From Paracoccaceae bacterium (GTDB lineage: Bacteria > Pseudomonadota > Alphaproteobacteria > Rhodobacterales > Rhodobacteraceae): a stretch of DNA of 9,440 bases. The DNA is taken from positions 1 to 9,440 of the forward strand of contig JAPOSK010000170.1 in the NCBI GenBank assembly GCA_026709725.1, in the 5' to 3' direction. The notes below the pieces were generated by a model. The model did not search any database. It was given only the letters and a program-made list of their open reading frames with translations, and was not told the DNA's origin. Made by a program: the position numbers and the translations under genes. Positions 7,901-9,440 of the stretch are shown here, piece by piece; the stretch's first letter is position 1; every line of letters starts with the position of its first letter.

Positions 7901-7930
7901 TTGATAAAGAAAACATTGTCTGGACAAAAT
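7901..7930 (+). promoter_or_regulatory. Candidate sigma70-type promoter for the NMT1-like transporter genes
   Basis: TTGATA (7901-7906, five of six consensus bases) is followed after 18 bases by CAAAAT (7925-7930, four of six). This predicts a start near 7937 and a leader of about 57 bases before the ATG at 7994. The local AT content rises sharply here compared with the rest of the gap. The elements are seen; activity is inferred. Confidence 0.4.
7916..7927 (+). promoter_or_regulatory. Inverted repeat TTGTC-TG-GACAA, candidate operator
   Basis: Two perfect 5-base half-sites separated by two bases lie between the proposed -35 and -10 and overlap the -10. That is the usual place for a repressor site. 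The form TTGTnnnnACAA is near, but not identical to, the TnGTnnnACnA sites of FadR/FCD-type GntR regulators, which often control solute-uptake genes. No regulator gene is in the window, so the binding protein is unknown. Confidence 0.3.
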
Positions 7931-7993
7931 GATGGAAGCGCTGCGTGGTCCGTTCCCGTGTTCAGATCCGCAATCAGAGAAAGGGATATCATC

Positions 7994-9007
7994 ATGAGTA
8001 TATTCGTGCGGGGCGCCACCCTGTTGGCGGCTGTGGTGGCAATGGCCGGTGCCGTAAGCGCACAAACCGAAGTGGTTCTGGCGCTGGACTGGAAGTTTGA
8101 AGGCCCGAGTGCCCCATATCTTGTGGCGGCGGACAAGGGGTACTTCAGTGACAATGGTCTTGAGGTCGACATCTCAGCCGGGCAGGGATCGCTGGATGCC
8201 ATCCCGAAGGTTGCGAGCGGGGCTGTGCAGTTCGGGTTCGCGGACATCAATAGCCTGATGAAATTTCTTGACAGCAACCCCGGGGCGCCGGTTATCGCGG
8301 TCATGATGGTCTATGACAAGCCACCGTTTGCGATTATTGGACGTAAATCTCTGGGTGTCGAGGCGCCAAAGGATCTGGAGGGACGCATTCTTGGTGCACC
8401 GCCACCGGATGGAGCCTGGGCGCAGTTCAATGCCTTTGCCTCTGTCAACGATATCAATGTGTCCGAGGTCACAGTTGAACCCGTTGGCTTTCCGACCCGG
8501 GAGCCAAACCTTGCCGAGGGGCTGGTGGATGCGATCACGGGATACTCATTTTCAAGTTATCTGAATCTGGTGCGCGCTGGGGTCCCCGAAGATGATATTT
8601 CGACCATCCTGATGGCTGATTACGGTCTTGATCTCTATGGCAATGCCATCATGGTCAACACGGATTTTGCTGACGAAAATCCTGAACTGGTAACCGGATT
8701 TATTCGCGCTGTTGCCGCGGGCTGGCGCGATGCAATCGCTGATCCCGAGGCGGCTGTCGAGGCATTGATCACCCGCAATCCGGCGGCAGATCACGCACTT
8801 GAAACACGGCGTTTGAATTTGGCCATTGATGCAAATGTCAATACGGACTATGTCATGGAAAATGGCATGGGTGGTGTGGCTCCGGATCGATTCGCCAGTG
8901 CCATGGAGCAGATTGTTCAGAATTTTGAATTTACAAATCCACTTGATGCAACACTCTACTTCACCGACAAATATCTTCCGGCCTCTGATGATCTGAAGAT
9001 CAACTGA
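7994..9007 (+). CDS. NMT1/THI5-like ABC transporter substrate-binding protein
   Basis: This is a periplasmic binding protein of an ABC importer in the NitT/TauT (nitrate/sulfonate/thiamine-precursor/pyrimidine) group. It has 337 residues. A signal peptide (MSIFVRGATLLAAVVAMAGAVSA, likely cut before Gln24) is followed by VVLALDWKFEGPSAPYLVAADKGYF, the family's opening strand and substrate-facing segment. GQGSLDAIPKVASGAVQFGFADINSLMKF, a late GLVDAITGYSFSSY and the C-terminal helix pair also fit the fold. I chose the ATG at 7994 because AGAAAGGG lies 8 bases upstream and the signal peptide begins there; the frame stays open to 7829 without such support. The substrate cannot be read from sequence: the phrase ALDWKFEGP recalls thiamine-precursor and pyrimidine binders more than SsuA/TauA, but this is a guess. 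The ATPase gene follows 60 bases downstream. Its coding strand is G-richer than C, the reverse of pheA. Confidence 0.88.
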   Translation: MSIFVRGATLLAAVVAMAGAVSAQTEVVLALDWKFEGPSAPYLVAADKGYFSDNGLEVDISAGQGSLDAIPKVASGAVQFGFADINSLMKFLDSNPGAPVIAVMMVYDKPPFAIIGRKSLGVEAPKDLEGRILGAPPPDGAWAQFNAFASVNDINVSEVTVEPVGFPTREPNLAEGLVDAITGYSFSSYLNLVRAGVPEDDISTILMADYGLDLYGNAIMVNTDFADENPELVTGFIRAVAAGWRDAIADPEAAVEALITRNPAADHALETRRLNLAIDANVNTDYVMENGMGGVAPDRFASAMEQIVQNFEFTNPLDATLYFTDKYLPASDDLKIN

Positions 9008-9012
9008 TCCGA

Positions 9013-9055
9013 ATGCGGGGCCCGGGCAGTCGATCAGGGTGCCCGGGTTACGCAT
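9013..9055 (+). promoter_or_regulatory. Long imperfect hairpin between binding-protein and ATPase genes
   Basis: CCCGGGCA (9021-9028) pairs perfectly with TGCCCGGG (9040-9047) around an 11-base loop. Outside it ATGCG (9013-9017) pairs with CGCAT (9051-9055), separated by two G-T wobbles and one mismatch. The hairpin starts 6 bases after the binding-protein stop and ends 12 bases before the ATPase ATG. No T-run follows. Such structures are known to stabilise the 5' part of a transcript or cause partial termination, giving more binding protein than ATPase; that role here is inferred. Confidence 0.5.
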
Positions 9056-9067
9056 GATGATATCTGC

Positions 9068-9440
9068 ATGACCGGGTCTGCAGTCATTGACTTGCGGCAG
9101 GTCTCGCACGCGTTCAGCACTCCGACGGGGCCATTTGAGGTTTCCAGGGCTCTCAACCTCCCTCTGCCGAAGGCATCATTTACGTCCGTGGTTGGTCCAT
9201 CGGGGTGCGGCAAGTCAACCCTGACCCGACTGATATCAGGGCTTGTTCAGCCGACGGGAGGTGAGATATGGCTTGACGGCAGTCGGGTCACGAGTCCGCG
9301 CAGCAATGTCGGGATGGCGTTTCAGAATCCTGTGATGCTGGAATGGCGAAATGTGATGCAAAACATCATGCTGCCACTCGAAATTGTCGCCAAGGATATG
9401 CCAAGGGCTGAGCAGGAAGAGCGCGCGTGCCAGCTCCTCT
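9068..9440 (+). CDS. ABC transporter ATP-binding protein, NitT/TauT type (partial, 3' end cut)
   Basis: This is the cytoplasmic ATPase expected to pair with the preceding binding protein. The first 124 residues are present. They hold VIDLRQVSHAFS, Walker A GPSGCGKST (43-51), LISGLVQPTGGEIWLDG, and the Q-loop region VGMAFQNPVMLEWRNVMQNIMLPLE. The last has the LxWR-V--N pattern usual in SsuB/TauB/NrtD-like ATPases. The signature, Walker B and H-loop lie beyond the window end. The ATG at 9068 is the first usable start in this frame. It has no clear ribosome site, because the 12 bases between it and the preceding hairpin read GATGATATCTGC. Translation may depend on coupling to the binding-protein gene or on the GGG in the hairpin loop. 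A permease gene is expected downstream. Confidence 0.9.
   Translation, partial: MTGSAVIDLRQVSHAFSTPTGPFEVSRALNLPLPKASFTSVVGPSGCGKSTLTRLISGLVQPTGGEIWLDGSRVTSPRSNVGMAFQNPVMLEWRNVMQNIMLPLEIVAKDMPRAEQEERACQLL

Larger units (their letters stand above)
7203..7993. other. 791-base gap without a supportable gene; strand composition flips inside
   Basis: No open frame here resembles a protein I know. The longest plus frames, running through to 7650 and 7765, give Pro/Ser/His/Arg-rich translations typical of non-coding GC-rich DNA. The left half is strongly C-rich (88 C, 42 G in 7441-7620) and about 72% GC. The right half is strongly G-rich (25 C, 68 G in 7701-7880) and about 52% GC. The change falls near 7670, close to a perfect 12-base palindrome GTCCGGCCGGAC at 7682-7693. 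A 61-codon plus frame, 7719-7904 (TTG start), has a more natural amino-acid mix but no ribosome site I trust. The gap holds the hairpins after pheA at the left and the promoter of the binding-protein gene at the right. Confidence 0.6.

Noticed and set aside
7660..7930. Replication origin suggested by the skew switch
   Set aside because: I see no cluster of TTATCCACA-type DnaA boxes, no AT-rich unwinding stretch and no origin-associated gene. The skew observation alone is kept as a finding.
7904..7993. TPP or other riboswitch upstream of the NMT1-like gene
   Set aside because: The conserved CUGAGA and related TPP-aptamer blocks are absent, and the leader is only about 57 bases from the predicted start.

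Overview
The window is an ordinary chromosomal stretch, most likely from an alphaproteobacterium of Rhodobacterales or Rhodospirillales type. Three features point there. The ACT domain of the prephenate dehydratase has the GVNMIKLESYM form common in that class. A membrane-anchored, CycM-like cytochrome c lies divergently next to that gene. A complete YejABEF importer follows the cytochrome gene on the same strand. Coding DNA is moderately GC-rich. I saw no mobile element, CRISPR array, tRNA or rRNA.

Left part (1-6269, minus strand, transcribed right to left): a membrane-anchored class I cytochrome c, then yejA (periplasmic peptide-binding protein), yejB and yejE (permeases) and yejF (fused double ATPase). 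The permease and ATPase genes overlap by 4 bases (ATGA), so they are translationally coupled. A Shine-Dalgarno plus start codon at the extreme left edge suggests one more gene in the operon. YejABEF is a complete ABC importer for oligopeptides; in E. coli it also takes up microcin C.

Middle part (6270-7993): a short divergent promoter region separates the cytochrome gene from pheA (prephenate dehydratase, phenylalanine synthesis) on the plus strand. After pheA come compact GC hairpins and then 791 bases with no gene I can support. The base composition of this gap changes abruptly near 7670, from C-rich to G-rich. The gap ends in a plausible promoter with an inverted repeat placed like an operator.

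Right part (7994-9440, plus strand): a secreted NMT1/THI5-like (NitT/TauT-type) binding protein, a long hairpin, and the start of an ATP-binding protein of the same type, cut by the window end. Together they form the beginning of a second ABC importer for a small organic solute whose identity the sequence does not reveal.

I found no clear new biological system. The items most worth checking are the skew switch and unexplained gap at 7203-7993, the candidate operator at 7916-7927, the hairpin at 9013-9055, and the clade-type insertion with two cysteines in YejE.
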